From positions 1,922,001-1,986,000 of the forward strand of contig NC_020156.1 in assembly GCF_000332115.1 (NCBI RefSeq): a stretch of DNA of 64,000 nt. Direction: 5' to 3'. This DNA comes from Nonlabens dokdonensis DSW-6. GTDB lineage: Bacteria; Bacteroidota; Bacteroidia; Flavobacteriales; Flavobacteriaceae. Position numbers and translations under genes: made by a program. The notes under the pieces were generated by a model that made no database searches, was not told the DNA's origin, and saw only the letters and a list, made by a program, of their open reading frames with translations. Numbering within the stretch: position 1 is the stretch's first letter; every line of letters starts with the position of its first letter. Positions 52,083-62,028 of this stretch are shown piece by piece.

Positions 52083-52120
52083 AAAACCGCTTTTAAATCA
52101 AAAGACTTAAAAGCGGTTTT
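52083..52120 (-). terminator. Intrinsic terminator of accD
   Basis: A perfect 14-bp stem (AAAACCGCTTTTAA and TTAAAAGCGGTTTT) with a 10-base loop, followed on the minus strand by T residues, 20 bases past the accD stop. Confidence 0.9.
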
Positions 52121-52140
52121 ATACTTATTTTTAAAAAAGC

Positions 52141-53004
52141 TTAGGCTGTAGCCTCCACTTTCCTATTCAATATTAAGTTGAGGTATAAATTCACTTTTTT
52201 CTTAAGCTCATGTCTAGGACAGATAAAATCTAAGAAACCTTTTTCAAGCAGAAATTCTGCTGTTTGAAAGCCTTCTGGAAGCTCTTTACCTGTAGTGTCT
52301 CTTACCACACGTGGTCCTGCAAAAGCAATTAAAGCTCCCGGCTCACCTATGTTGATATCTCCTAACATAGCAAACGATGCAGTTGTTCCTCCAGTGGTAG
52401 GATCTGTACACAATGAAATGTAAGGAATACCAGCGTCACTTAGTTGTGCTAATTTAGAACTCGTTTTTGCTAGCTGCATTAATGATAAAGCGGCTTCCAT
52501 CATACGTGCACCTCCAGATTTAGAAATAATCATGAAGGGAATATTGTTCTTCAAAGAGTAGTCTGCAGCACGAGCGATTTTTTCTCCTACCACACTTCCC
52601 ATAGAACCACCTATAAAAGCAAAATCCATACAAGCCACAACGAGGTCATTACCTTCAGACTTTCCTACTGCAGTACGTACAGCATCTTTAAGTCCCGTTT
52701 TCTTTTGAGCAGCTTCTACACGATCGGTATATTTTTTAGTATCCTCAAATTTCAAAGGATCTTTAGATACCATATTAGCATTGAGTTCTTTGTATTTATT
52801 ATCGTCAAATAATATTTCAAAGTATTCATTACTTCCTATTCTTACGTGGTAGCCGTCTTCTGGACTTACGTAAAAATTATTTTTTAACTGATCTGTATCT
52901 ACTATTTTGCCAGTAGGTGATTTATACCATAAACCTTTAGGCGTGTCCTTTTTTGCTTCAGTAGGTGTGGTAATTCCTTTCTTATCTCTTTTAAACCAAG
53001 CCAT
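52141..53004 (-). CDS. accD: Acetyl-CoA carboxylase carboxyltransferase subunit beta
   Basis: A 287-residue subunit that, with AccA, moves carboxyl from biotin to acetyl-CoA for fatty-acid synthesis. The core includes [35 protein letters not shown] and [16 protein letters not shown]. The zinc-ribbon cysteines of E. coli AccD are not seen in the N-terminus ([15 protein letters not shown]), as in related Flavobacteriia. ATG 53004 ([10 protein letters not shown]) is the preferred start. It follows fbaA on the same strand, with a terminator between them. Confidence 0.95.
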   Translation of the reverse strand: MAWFKRDKKGITTPTEAKKDTPKGLWYKSPTGKIVDTDQLKNNFYVSPEDGYHVRIGSNEYFEILFDDNKYKELNANMVSKDPLKFEDTKKYTDRVEAAQKKTGLKDAVRTAVGKSEGNDLVVACMDFAFIGGSMGSVVGEKIARAADYSLKNNIPFMIISKSGGARMMEAALSLMQLAKTSSKLAQLSDAGIPYISLCTDPTTGGTTASFAMLGDINIGEPGALIAFAGPRVVRDTTGKELPEGFQTAEFLLEKGFLDFICPRHELKKKVNLYLNLILNRKVEATA

Positions 53005-53021
53005 ATCGTTTTCCATAAAAA

Positions 53022-53051
53022 AGCATTTAAATCATTAATTATTTAAATGCT
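53022..53051 (-). terminator. Intrinsic terminator of fbaA
   Basis: Perfect 11-bp arms AGCATTTAAAT and ATTTAAATGCT around eight bases, followed on the minus strand by TTTTTT. It separates fbaA from accD. Confidence 0.88.
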
Positions 53052-53060
53052 AGGGTTAAT

Positions 53061-54128
53061 TTATAAAGTATTGATGTTATTTAAATCTTCAAAAGCTTGC
53101 TTAAGTCTCGCTTTAAAAGACTCTTCTCCTACACGTAGCCATTTACGTGGATCGTAGTATTTTTTGTTAGGAGAGTCTGCACCAGTTGGGTTTCCTATTT
53201 GAGAAAGTAAATAGTCGTTATTACTATCCATGTAGGTTTTAATACCATTTGCAAATGCCCATTGAAGATCAGTATCGATATTCATTTTAATAACACCGTA
53301 ACCTATTGCTTCTCTAATTTCTTCCAGAGTAGAGCCAGAACCACCATGAAATACAAAATCTATGTGATTGTGCTCTACGTTATACTTCTTAGAAATATAC
53401 TCTTGAGAATTCTTCAATATTTTAGGCGTAAGCTTTACGTTACCTGGCTTGTAAACACCATGAACATTACCAAAGGCTGCTGCAATCGTAAACTTATCGC
53501 TTACTTTCTTAAGCTCCTCATAAGCATAGGCAACTTCTTCTGGTTGCGTATATAATTTAGACTCATCTACATCGCTATTATCTACACCATCTTCTTCACC
53601 ACCAGTAATTCCTAATTCAATCTCTAGAGTCATATCCATTTTGGACATTCTTTCTAGGTATCGTTTACAAATTTCTATATTTTCTTCTAGTGGTTCTTCA
53701 CTTAAGTCTATCATGTGGGAAGAGTATAAACTTTTACCCCTTTCGCGAAAGCGTGCTTCACTAGCATCTAATAACCCATCAATCCAAGGAAGTAATTTTT
53801 TGGCACAGTGGTCAGTATGTAGGATAACACTTGCTCCATAAGCTTCGGCTAATCTGTGAACATGCTCAGCACCTGCAATACCACCTAAAATCGCTGCTCT
53901 TTGATTATCATTATTCAATCCTTTTCCTGCGTTAAAAACAGATCCTCCGTTAGAATATTGAATAATCACTGGAGAGTTTAACTCTGCCGCTGTTTCCATT
54001 ACCGCATTTACAGTGTTAGAACCTACAACGTTTACCGCTGGTAGGGCATAGCCATTAGCTTTGGCGTGATTAAAAATTTCTTGAACTTGGTCGCCTGTAG
54101 CAACTCCTGGTTTTATGTTGTGACTCAT
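53061..54128 (-). CDS. fbaA: Class II fructose-bisphosphate aldolase
   Basis: A 355-residue zinc aldolase. ATG 54128 (MSHNIKPGVATGDQ) is preferred to an in-frame start 33 bases upstream. Zinc and substrate motifs include ILHTDHCAKK, ELGITGGEEDGVD, FGNVHGVYKPG and FVFHGGSGS. The RFRERG segment is encoded by an imperfect dispersed palindrome. It catalyses reversible cleavage of fructose-1,6-bisphosphate. Together with the fbp operon it serves gluconeogenesis and glycolysis. Confidence 0.97.
   Translation of the reverse strand: MSHNIKPGVATGDQVQEIFNHAKANGYALPAVNVVGSNTVNAVMETAAELNSPVIIQYSNGGSVFNAGKGLNNDNQRAAILGGIAGAEHVHRLAEAYGASVILHTDHCAKKLLPWIDGLLDASEARFRERGKSLYSSHMIDLSEEPLEENIEICKRYLERMSKMDMTLEIELGITGGEEDGVDNSDVDESKLYTQPEEVAYAYEELKKVSDKFTIAAAFGNVHGVYKPGNVKLTPKILKNSQEYISKKYNVEHNHIDFVFHGGSGSTLEEIREAIGYGVIKMNIDTDLQWAFANGIKTYMDSNNDYLLSQIGNPTGADSPNKKYYDPRKWLRVGEESFKARLKQAFEDLNNINTL
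53738..53753. repeat. Dispersed palindrome inside fbaA (15/16 match)
   Basis: One base differs from CGCTTTCGCGAAAGCG (C for G at position 2). In frame on the coding strand it reads Arg-Phe-Arg-Glu-Arg. Confidence 0.85.
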
Positions 54129-54185
54129 AGTTTTAAATCTTGTATAGGCAAAAATAAGCAAAAATAAACGCCTATCTTAATCTTG

Positions 54186-56738
54186 TTAGAAAGGATAGTT
54201 GATACCTACGTTGAGAACAGATCTAGAAATCTTAAACTCTCTAAACCATCTTCTACCTTCCTCTAATGCTGGATTATAGGTTTTGAATCCCATATCAAAT
54301 CTTAATACAAAAAATCCAAAGTCGTATCGCAATCCGGCTCCGGTTCCTAAGGCTAAAAACTCAAGGTCTTCTATACCGTCAAATATGGCATCAGGATCGT
54401 CCTCGCTATCCAGAACATTATAAATGTTACCTACATCTGCAAAAACAGCTCCTTTAAAAGCTCCCGCAATAGGAAATCTATACTCCGCATTAAATGCCAG
54501 TTTCATATTTGCTTCATTGAAATCATTAAGTCCACCGGTTTTTCCAGGTCCTAATTCATAAGCTTGCCAGGCACGATTATCATTAGGTCCACCAGCAAAG
54601 AAAGATCTAATGAAAGGAATGTTATCTGAGTTTCCATATGGTATTGCTATACCACCAAAAGCTCTTATAGCAAATACATGATTATTGACATATTGCCAGT
54701 GTTTGATGTAATCGATTTCAGTTTTTACATACTGACTATATTCTACGCCGAAAACACGACGTCTATTGTTGCTATTCTTGTCTATCCCTACTAAGCTAGA
54801 GATACCAGAAAGAACATTTCCTGCGGACTCAATTCTAAAATTGAAACGTGAGAAATCATCATCATAAATACCTTCACGATTGTTGCGTGTCCAGTTGTAA
54901 CTGGAAGATATAATTAAGTTGTTTTGTGATAGTCTATCACGCCTTTCTCTCACATTTCTTAAAGTTTCCCGTTGATCTGCAGTGGCGCCTAGGTTACCAG
55001 CGATGGCATCGTTTATAAAGGTATTAGTTCCTGTAGGTATAGTTAAGTTACCTGCATCATTAACATAAGTAGGGTCAATTATGTTTAAATCGTTTGCCAC
55101 ATTGTTGACACTGCTATAACTACTTTGGTATACATTAAAAAAGTTTCCAGGATCGAGATTACGCACATATTGGGCATTAATCAAGTCTACACGTGTACTT
55201 TTTATTGCGGTCTGTCTCCAGTTATAGGTAAGTGCTCCATTTAAACTTTGTTTATCGAGACCTATATTAGTCTGGCTAAAGTAACCAACTGAGAAGTTAG
55301 TTGATGGAGACATGTATTTAGGGATCAAATTATCTACATCAAAAGGAAGAAATAGCCTCGGGAAACTCAAGCGAGCATCTGCTCCTAATTCTTGAAGGTC
55401 AAAAAATCTGGTATCACCATTTGCGGCATTTGTACTAGCACCTATATTACCTCTAAATGAAATATCTAATAGTTCACTACCTCTAAATAAATTTCTGATT
55501 AATAGAGAGGTGTTTAATCCTACACCTATCGCTTGAATATTACTATGAGTAGTTTCTACCCCATAAGTAAATTCAAACTTTTTCTTAGAAGTCAGTAAAA
55601 CGTTTGCAATAAGGTCGGTACCAGTAGAATCTTTAGGGTCTGCAACATAGTTGATAGTAGGGTAGAGAAAACTTTGTAACTCTGTAATTCTACGATAGGT
55701 TCTATCTCTATCTATATCTCTGTAAACATCTCCCTTATGGAAGAAAATAGCATCAGTAAGTGAGGCTCTTTTATACTTGCGTTTACCAAACCTTAAAATA
55801 TTATAATCTTCATATTTTAAAGTGTCCGGCCTTTGACTGCTGGTTGCGTTTTGATAATCTGGAACAATGTTTACCTCACTTATTTTGTGAATTTTATAAG
55901 GGATGCTATAAGTAGAGTCTGCAATTTTGAACTCTCGGTCTTTTATGATTAAAGTGATGTTTGCTTTTTGATTAGTGTTAACGGTATCACCTTCAAATCG
56001 TATGTTGTCTTTCTCCATATGGAAAGCACCGTGATTACGGAAATAAGAGTTTAAACGATCACGCTCTGCGTTGATATCTGGAGTAAAATATTGTTCCCCT
56101 TTTTTAAGAATACTTTCTGATTGAACTAATTGATATAAGGAGTCAATAACTGGTGTCGCTATTTGTGTAGTGATGCTATCAATTTTATAAGGCTGCCCTC
56201 TATCAACTAAATATTCAATTCTAGCTCTTTTAGGTCTATCGCTGTCTATGATGTTATGATCTACTTTAGTATTGAACCAGCCTTGATTCCAGTACCAAGC
56301 TCTTAATCTTTCTTTTGATTTATCTATTGCGACTTTATCAATCAAGCTAGGAGCCTCGCCAGTTCTTTTGAGCCATTTGTTAAACTTTACTAATCCTTGA
56401 CCGAAGGCCATCGTTTGCTTTTCAGAAAGTATGGCATTTCTTCTTTCTAGACCTTCTGGGTTTTCTTGCATCCAATTTAAATAGATGGAATCTCTGTTAG
56501 GTCTAGCTAGGTTGTAAATATGAAGACGCAACGGTATAGTAAGAAGTCGTTGATTAGGTTGGAGAACAGGTAAATTTTGTACTCGTGGATCTTTAGGAGC
56601 CGCGCTATCTACCAGAATAGTACTTTTAGTCAATAGCTTTTTACCATCAGGCACTCGCTTGATAGCACTGCAAGAAACTAATAGAATTATAAGCAAGATA
56701 ATTAATCCTATTTTTGCATGAAGTCCTGTTTTTCCCAT
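54186..56738 (-). CDS. tamL: TamL-like BamA/TamA-family outer-membrane lipoprotein
   Basis: An 850-residue protein. The ATG at 56738 gives MGKTGLHAKIGLIILLIILL and lipobox VSCS (Cys23); a longer open frame reaches 56879 but would cross the divergent methyltransferase start. Residues to about 420 contain POTRA-like repeats, and the C-terminal half is an Omp85-type barrel ending in NVGINYPF. The lipid anchor on a TamA-like barrel is the Bacteroidota TamL form, thought to work with a TamB to move material to the outer membrane. tamB is not within the window. Confidence 0.88.
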   Translation of the reverse strand: MGKTGLHAKIGLIILLIILLVSCSAIKRVPDGKKLLTKSTILVDSAAPKDPRVQNLPVLQPNQRLLTIPLRLHIYNLARPNRDSIYLNWMQENPEGLERRNAILSEKQTMAFGQGLVKFNKWLKRTGEAPSLIDKVAIDKSKERLRAWYWNQGWFNTKVDHNIIDSDRPKRARIEYLVDRGQPYKIDSITTQIATPVIDSLYQLVQSESILKKGEQYFTPDINAERDRLNSYFRNHGAFHMEKDNIRFEGDTVNTNQKANITLIIKDREFKIADSTYSIPYKIHKISEVNIVPDYQNATSSQRPDTLKYEDYNILRFGKRKYKRASLTDAIFFHKGDVYRDIDRDRTYRRITELQSFLYPTINYVADPKDSTGTDLIANVLLTSKKKFEFTYGVETTHSNIQAIGVGLNTSLLIRNLFRGSELLDISFRGNIGASTNAANGDTRFFDLQELGADARLSFPRLFLPFDVDNLIPKYMSPSTNFSVGYFSQTNIGLDKQSLNGALTYNWRQTAIKSTRVDLINAQYVRNLDPGNFFNVYQSSYSSVNNVANDLNIIDPTYVNDAGNLTIPTGTNTFINDAIAGNLGATADQRETLRNVRERRDRLSQNNLIISSSYNWTRNNREGIYDDDFSRFNFRIESAGNVLSGISSLVGIDKNSNNRRRVFGVEYSQYVKTEIDYIKHWQYVNNHVFAIRAFGGIAIPYGNSDNIPFIRSFFAGGPNDNRAWQAYELGPGKTGGLNDFNEANMKLAFNAEYRFPIAGAFKGAVFADVGNIYNVLDSEDDPDAIFDGIEDLEFLALGTGAGLRYDFGFFVLRFDMGFKTYNPALEEGRRWFREFKISRSVLNVGINYPF

Positions 56739-56766
56739 AGTACAATATTCAAAAATACGATTATAA

Positions 56767-57504
56767 ATGATTACAAAAAGCAAGTTAAAGCTTATCAAAT
56801 CTCTAAGTAGAAAAAAATATCGAGAAGAGTACCAGCTTTTTGTAGTTGAAGGGTATAAATCTATAAGAGAGTTGATCAATTCTGGCGTTCATACAGAAGT
56901 TTTACTAGTCACAGAAGGAAATCATCAACTGGACGATTTTGATCCAGATGTCATAGGTGTAAAAGAAATGAACAACATTTCAAATTATACTACTGCTCCA
57001 GGTTATTTAGCTGTTTTTAAAATGATTACTAAAACCGAAATTCCCGATCAAGGAAAGATTTTAGTACTTGACGATGTAAAAGATCCAGGAAATTTAGGCA
57101 CCATAATCCGATTAGCAGACTGGTTTAATATTCCTAATATTGTTTGTAGTAATGAAACGGTAGATATGTACAATACAAAATGTGTACAAGCAAGCATGGC
57201 ATCCTTATCTAGAGTACAAATTCATTATGCAGAATTAGTTATGTTCCTTAATAACACGTCGCTGCCTATTTTTGTCACAGCTATGGACGGTAAAAATGTA
57301 TATGAAACCACATTACCTGAAAACGCAATTATTATAATGGGAAATGAGTCTCATGGGATAAGCAATGAGATTCAAAAATTAGGTAAAGCTATAAGTATCC
57401 CTCAATACGGTACCATTCAGAAAACAGAGAGTTTAAATGTCGCGACAGCTACTTCTCTTATTTTAGGAGAATGGTTGCGTACTACTACAATTACTGAAAA
57501 GTAA
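56767..57504 (+). CDS. TrmH/SpoU-family RNA 2'-O-methyltransferase
   Basis: A 245-residue SPOUT methyltransferase. N-terminal substrate-binding region (LSRKKYREEYQLFVVEGYKS), then knot motifs LVLDDVKDPGNLGTIIRLAD, IIMGNESHGIS and TESLNVATATSLIL. It modifies ribose in tRNA or rRNA, using SAM. It is divergent from tamL by 28 bases and overlaps the convergent porT by 14 bases. Confidence 0.94.
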   Translation: MITKSKLKLIKSLSRKKYREEYQLFVVEGYKSIRELINSGVHTEVLLVTEGNHQLDDFDPDVIGVKEMNNISNYTTAPGYLAVFKMITKTEIPDQGKILVLDDVKDPGNLGTIIRLADWFNIPNIVCSNETVDMYNTKCVQASMASLSRVQIHYAELVMFLNNTSLPIFVTAMDGKNVYETTLPENAIIIMGNESHGISNEIQKLGKAISIPQYGTIQKTESLNVATATSLILGEWLRTTTITEK

Positions 57505-58192
57505 AGTTGATAAACACTCCTCTAGATTGCATGCTGGTAATATTTCCTGTCCATGGACTATTAGGGTCTGCATCTCTGACTAGTTCATCACCCATTGCAA
57601 ATACACCTCTGATGGAAGGAGAAAATTTAAAATAGAACAAGTATAGATCTATTCCTATACCTAGTTCATAATTAAAAACATTAGCTGTTTGTCTAAATTG
57701 GCCAGCGCTGTTGTCATCAGGATTATCAGAATTACTCGATAAGTTACTGGACCATGAAGCTCCTGCTACCACAAATGGTTTCCAGTTGTTGTTTCTTTTA
57801 GTAGAAAACTTGACTAATAACGGCACGTGAATGTACGTAGAAGTAACCTCTCGATTCATTTCTGCCTCTGTCATTAACGATGGATTAGGAAAAGTAAGAT
57901 TCCTAGTTGCAAAAACAATTCCTGGCTCGAGTCTTAAATTAAAATAATCATTTAAACGTACATCGCCTACGAGTCCTACATTAAAACCTGCAGTCGTTTC
58001 TGTAATGATATCTTCTGTGACCTCGTCATAATCAAATTTGTAATCGTAAGAGTTAAAGCCTAGATAATAACCCCAAGTCAAACGTTTTTGATCAAAGTTT
58101 TCTAAATTTCTAATTTTTTCTTTTGAAAATAATTGAGCACTAGCGGTTTGAAAACCTAATACTACAACTATGATGACAATAATGTGTCTCAT
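57491..58192 (-). CDS. porT: PorT-like outer-membrane beta-barrel protein
   Basis: A 233-residue exported barrel with signal MRHIIVIIVVVLGFQTASAQ and the PorT core: WGYYLGFNSYDYKFDY, NLRLEPGIVF, STYIHVPLLVKF and a C-terminal SRGVFINFTFQ. PorT is tied to the type IX secretion system and gliding. The next gene upstream (menG) ends one base away, and the convergent methyltransferase overlaps by 14 bases, so the region is closely packed. Confidence 0.88.
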   Translation of the reverse strand: MRHIIVIIVVVLGFQTASAQLFSKEKIRNLENFDQKRLTWGYYLGFNSYDYKFDYDEVTEDIITETTAGFNVGLVGDVRLNDYFNLRLEPGIVFATRNLTFPNPSLMTEAEMNREVTSTYIHVPLLVKFSTKRNNNWKPFVVAGASWSSNLSSNSDNPDDNSAGQFRQTANVFNYELGIGIDLYLFYFKFSPSIRGVFAMGDELVRDADPNSPWTGNITSMQSRGVFINFTFQ

Positions 58193-58193
58193 A

Positions 58194-58928
58194 CTATGCT
58201 TTTACTGCTTTATAAATGGTAGATGCACCATGAAATTGTAATTCATTTTCTACTTCTTTAAACCCTACTTTCTTCAAAATATTGTTGAAACGGTCCCCAT
58301 AAGGGAATTTAGAAGCACTTTTTGATAAATAACCATAAGCGATTTTATCTTTAGAGAATAGTTTCCCTAAGGTAGGAACGATTAATCCAGAGTATAAATA
58401 GTAACCTTGTTTAAAAGGAAACTTAGTTGGTATGCTTGTTTCTAGTACTACTAGAATTCCACCTGATTTTAATACCCTTAAGATTTCAGAAAGTCCTTTT
58501 TCAAGATCTTCAAAGTTACGTACTCCATAAGAAACCGTTACAGCGTCTATTGAGCCATCTTCAAACTTTAGATTTTCTGAATCACCCAGCACCATTTCAA
58601 TGCGACTGTCTAGATTTTCTTCTTTCACTTTTACTTTTCCTACTTCTAACATTCCACTAGAAATGTCTAGACCTATCAACTTTGACGCATTAGTCTGTTG
58701 TGCCATTTTGATTACTAGATCTCCAGTACCAGTAGCGATATCCATAATCACGTCAGGATTTTGAGCGGCAACCATTTTCACCACATTATCACGCCATTTT
58801 TGATCCAGTCCCAAAGAAATCATTCTATTAAGGCCGTCATATTCACCGCTTATGGTGTCAAACATTTTTGTGACTTGTTCTTTCTTTCCAGAATTTTCTT
58901 CTTTGTAAGGCTTTACTTCTTCAGACAC
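58194..58928 (-). CDS. menG: Demethylmenaquinone methyltransferase (UbiE/MenG)
   Basis: A 244-residue SAM-dependent methyltransferase, last step of menaquinone synthesis. MFDTISGEYDGLNRMISLG, MDIATGTGDLVIKMA and LDISSGMLEVGKVK are diagnostic. I place the start at GTG 58928 (VSEEVKPYKEENSG), where family members begin; an open frame to 59033 would add an odd leader containing the dispersed palindrome. One base separates its stop from porT. Confidence 0.92.
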   Translation of the reverse strand: MSEEVKPYKEENSGKKEQVTKMFDTISGEYDGLNRMISLGLDQKWRDNVVKMVAAQNPDVIMDIATGTGDLVIKMAQQTNASKLIGLDISSGMLEVGKVKVKEENLDSRIEMVLGDSENLKFEDGSIDAVTVSYGVRNFEDLEKGLSEILRVLKSGGILVVLETSIPTKFPFKQGYYLYSGLIVPTLGKLFSKDKIAYGYLSKSASKFPYGDRFNNILKKVGFKEVENELQFHGASTIYKAVKA

Positions 58929-58983
58929 GATCTTGTTTTTAGAGAAGCAAAGATAATGCAGAGCGTTGAGCTTATTGCTATTC

Positions 58984-58999
58984 CGCTTTCGCGAAAGCG
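58984..58999. repeat. Dispersed palindrome between menG and trkA
   Basis: A perfect copy in the divergent gap. If menG started further upstream this would read Leu-Ser-Arg-Lys-Arg. Confidence 0.95.
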
Positions 59000-59090
59000 A
59001 GATTATCACACTCATAACCGTTAAAAACTTCACATTTTTTACAAATTAGACTCCATTCCAGTATCTTTGAAGCACTACAGAAACGATTTT

Positions 59091-60440
59091 ATGAAAATCC
59101 TTATCGCAGGAGCTGGAGAAGTAGGTTTTCACCTTGCCAAACTGCTGTCTTACGAGTCTCAAGATATTACACTTATTGATCCGGTACAGGAGAATTTGCA
59201 TTATGCTGATACACACTTAGATATAAGAGTGTTGCGTGGTGATTCTACTTCTATTAAAATTTTACAAGATGCACGCATTGATCAAGCAGATCTTGTGATT
59301 GCAGTAACGAGTAGTGAGACAACTAATATTACTATTTCGGTACTCGCTAAGCAGTTAGGTGCAAAACGTACTATTGCTCGTATTACTAATACAGAATTCT
59401 TGGAACACCAGGATTCTATAGGGTTTTCTGGTTTTGGAATTGATGAATTGATTTCTCCAGAAGCATTAGCAAGTAAGGAAATTGAGTTACTTCTTAATCA
59501 AAGTGCTTTCAATGATAGTTATGAATTTGAAGATGGCGCACTTACCATGGTAGGAGTGAATTTGCAACGTACCGCACAGTTTGTAGGTAAAACGGTGCAG
59601 CAAGCAGGAGAGATCTTTCCAGAGATTCATTTTATGCCTATTGCTATCCAGCGTTTTGGAACTCAGTACACGTTAATTCCTCGTGGCGATACCCAATTTA
59701 AAGAAGGAGATCAAGTATATTTTATAACGACCGCTGGTGGAGTGGACGAGCTGTATAAACTTACAGGAAAGACTAAGCATGTCATGCGTAATGTCATGAT
59801 CTTGGGTGGTAGTAACATAGGAAAGCAAAGCGCCATGCAGCTTTCTAAAGCTGGCGTAAACGTGAAGCTCATTGAAAAAGATGCCAAAAAAGCCTTTGAT
59901 CTAGCCGATTCCCTTCCTGAAGTTCTAGTTTTAAACGGAGACGGACGCAATGTAGAATTGCTTGAAGAAGAAAACATTCATGAAATGGATGCTTTTATTG
60001 CTGTAACTGGAAATAGCGAGACTAATATTATTTCTTGCTTGATGGCTAAAAGTAAGAGTGTCAAGAAAACGATCTCTCTGGTAGAAAATATGGATTACTT
60101 CCAGTTATCGCACAGCATAGGAATCGATACATTGATCAACAAAAAGCTATTAGCAGCTAATAATATTTTTAGGTATGTGCGTAAAGGTGAGGTAGTTGCC
60201 ATGACTAAGCTAAACAACATGAATGCGGAGTTGTTGGAATTTATTGTTAAGCAAGAAAGTGAAGTTTGTGGTAAAACTGTTTCAAATGCTGGAGTTCCTA
60301 GAAGTGCTATTATAGGTGGTGTTATTAGAGAAGGAGAAGGTAATATAGTTTTAGGAAGCTTTACCATACAAGCTGGTGATCGAGTAGTAGTATGTTGCTT
60401 GCCGCGATCTATTTCTAAAGTAGAAAAACTCTTCTTATAA
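59091..60440 (+). CDS. trkA: Trk potassium uptake system regulatory protein TrkA
   Basis: A 449-residue peripheral membrane protein with two RCK_N (NAD-binding, KILIAGAGEVGFHLAKLL and NVMILGGSNIGKQSAMQL) and two RCK_C halves. It gates the TrkH pore in response to nucleotides. ATG 59091 is preferred over TTG 59067 because TATCTTTG (59062-59069), a -7 type element, lies just upstream. Its stop codon shares a base with the trkH start. Confidence 0.95.
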   Translation: MKILIAGAGEVGFHLAKLLSYESQDITLIDPVQENLHYADTHLDIRVLRGDSTSIKILQDARIDQADLVIAVTSSETTNITISVLAKQLGAKRTIARITNTEFLEHQDSIGFSGFGIDELISPEALASKEIELLLNQSAFNDSYEFEDGALTMVGVNLQRTAQFVGKTVQQAGEIFPEIHFMPIAIQRFGTQYTLIPRGDTQFKEGDQVYFITTAGGVDELYKLTGKTKHVMRNVMILGGSNIGKQSAMQLSKAGVNVKLIEKDAKKAFDLADSLPEVLVLNGDGRNVELLEEENIHEMDAFIAVTGNSETNIISCLMAKSKSVKKTISLVENMDYFQLSHSIGIDTLINKKLLAANNIFRYVRKGEVVAMTKLNNMNAELLEFIVKQESEVCGKTVSNAGVPRSAIIGGVIREGEGNIVLGSFTIQAGDRVVVCCLPRSISKVEKLFL

Positions 60441-61936
60441 TGACAAAACTCAATTATAAGATCATCGTTTTTATTATGGGACTTTTACTGGTCTTTAACG
60501 GTGGGTTTATGTCACTGTCTGCAATAGTAAGTGCTATTTATGGAGAAAGCGAAGGCTTACAAATACTTGCCGCGGCAGGTGTTGCTATTTCATTAGGTGG
60601 TGTTGTCATGTATTTTACACGCGATCACGTTAAAGAATTAAGTAAGAAAGAAGGTTACCTTATTGTTACTTTAGGCTGGTTGATTATGGCTTTTGCAGGT
60701 ACTATGCCCTATGCTTTTACCGGAGCCATCTCAAATTATACTGATGCCTTTTTTGAAACCATGAGTGGATTTACCACAACTGGTGCCAGTATCATGAACG
60801 ATATTGAGATCATGCCCAAAGGAATTTTGTTTTGGCGCAGTCTTACGCACTGGATAGGAGGAATGGGAATTATTGTACTTGCGGTAGCGATCTTGCCCCT
60901 ATTAGGAATAGGTGGAATGCAGCTTTTTGCGGCCGAAGCTCCAGGACCGAGCAACGATAAATTACATCCTCGTATTACAGATACTGCTAAAAGGCTCTGG
61001 TTAATTTATGTAGGTTTCACTGGGTTAGAAACAGTATTGCTTAAAATCGCAGGAATGGGTTGGTTTGACGCTGTTAATCATGCGTTGAGTACGCTTTCTA
61101 CAGGTGGTTTTTCTACTAAAAACGCGAGTACTGCTTTCTGGAATGATAATCCAGCAATTCAGTGGATTATAGTCATCTTTATGTTTATTGCAGGAACAAA
61201 CTTTGTCTTGAGCTACTTTGCTTTCAAAGGAAGGTTTTCTAAAATATTAAAAGATACCGAGTTTAAATGGTATGCGAGTTTTGTCTTTGGGTTTTCAATT
61301 ATAGGTGGTGTTTTAATTTATCTTCAAGCAGATCCTGCTGTTTCTTCTATTAATCACCCTATGGTTTTAGGAGAGTTTGAAAGTGCTTTTAGACACAGTA
61401 CCTTTCAAGTACTTGCGGTGATCACTACCACAGGTTTTGTTACTGCAGACTATACTATGTGGACGCCTTTCTTAACCATCATGTTTTTTGGATTGTTTTT
61501 TATAGGTGGTAGCGCCGGTTCTACTTCTGGTGGAGTAAAAGTCATGCGTCATATTATTTTAATACGTAATGGTATTATGGAGTTTAAGAGAACGCTGCAT
61601 CCTAATGCTATTTTGCCCGTACGTTACAATGGACGTGCGCTACAAAGCGGTATTGTATTTAATGTCCTAGGTTTTTTTATACTTTATATGCTTTCTTTTA
61701 TTATAGGAGCAACAGTTCTTGCAGCTTTAGGGTTAGACTTTGAAACTGCCATAGGTGGCGCTTTAAGTAGCTTAGGAAACGTAGGGCCAGCTTTTGGTAA
61801 CCTTTCTCCTGTAGATAATTTTGCTGGATTACCACCTTTAGGAAAGTGGTGGTGTAGTTTCTTGATGTTAATAGGAAGACTGGAATTGTTTACGGTCTTG
61901 ATATTGTTGACGCCTTTCTTTTGGAGGAATAGGTAG
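60440..61936 (+). CDS. trkH: Trk/Ktr potassium uptake channel subunit
   Basis: A 498-residue K+ transporter with about ten membrane segments and four pore loops. TMSGFTTTGASIM, STLSTGGFSTKN, VITTTGFVTADY and SSLGNVGPAFGN are the P-loops with selectivity glycines. It pairs with TrkA, coded directly before it with a one-base overlap. Length matches the family. Confidence 0.95.
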   Translation: MTKLNYKIIVFIMGLLLVFNGGFMSLSAIVSAIYGESEGLQILAAAGVAISLGGVVMYFTRDHVKELSKKEGYLIVTLGWLIMAFAGTMPYAFTGAISNYTDAFFETMSGFTTTGASIMNDIEIMPKGILFWRSLTHWIGGMGIIVLAVAILPLLGIGGMQLFAAEAPGPSNDKLHPRITDTAKRLWLIYVGFTGLETVLLKIAGMGWFDAVNHALSTLSTGGFSTKNASTAFWNDNPAIQWIIVIFMFIAGTNFVLSYFAFKGRFSKILKDTEFKWYASFVFGFSIIGGVLIYLQADPAVSSINHPMVLGEFESAFRHSTFQVLAVITTTGFVTADYTMWTPFLTIMFFGLFFIGGSAGSTSGGVKVMRHIILIRNGIMEFKRTLHPNAILPVRYNGRALQSGIVFNVLGFFILYMLSFIIGATVLAALGLDFETAIGGALSSLGNVGPAFGNLSPVDNFAGLPPLGKWWCSFLMLIGRLELFTVLILLTPFFWRNR

Positions 61937-62028
61937 GTATGGTTGAGGCGGGCAACAAAACCCAGGATGAATTTGAAAAGATCATTAACTGATGGTAAAT
62001 TTAAAATTTCTAGTAATCAATTAACGTT

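Noticed and set aside
56739..56879. N-terminal extension of the TamL-like protein
   Set aside because: It would precede the lipoprotein signal by 47 residues and overlap the divergent methyltransferase gene.
58929..59033. N-terminal extension of MenG containing the dispersed palindrome
   Set aside because: Family members begin at about VSEEVKPYK; the extension includes repeat DNA and has no clear ribosome-binding site.
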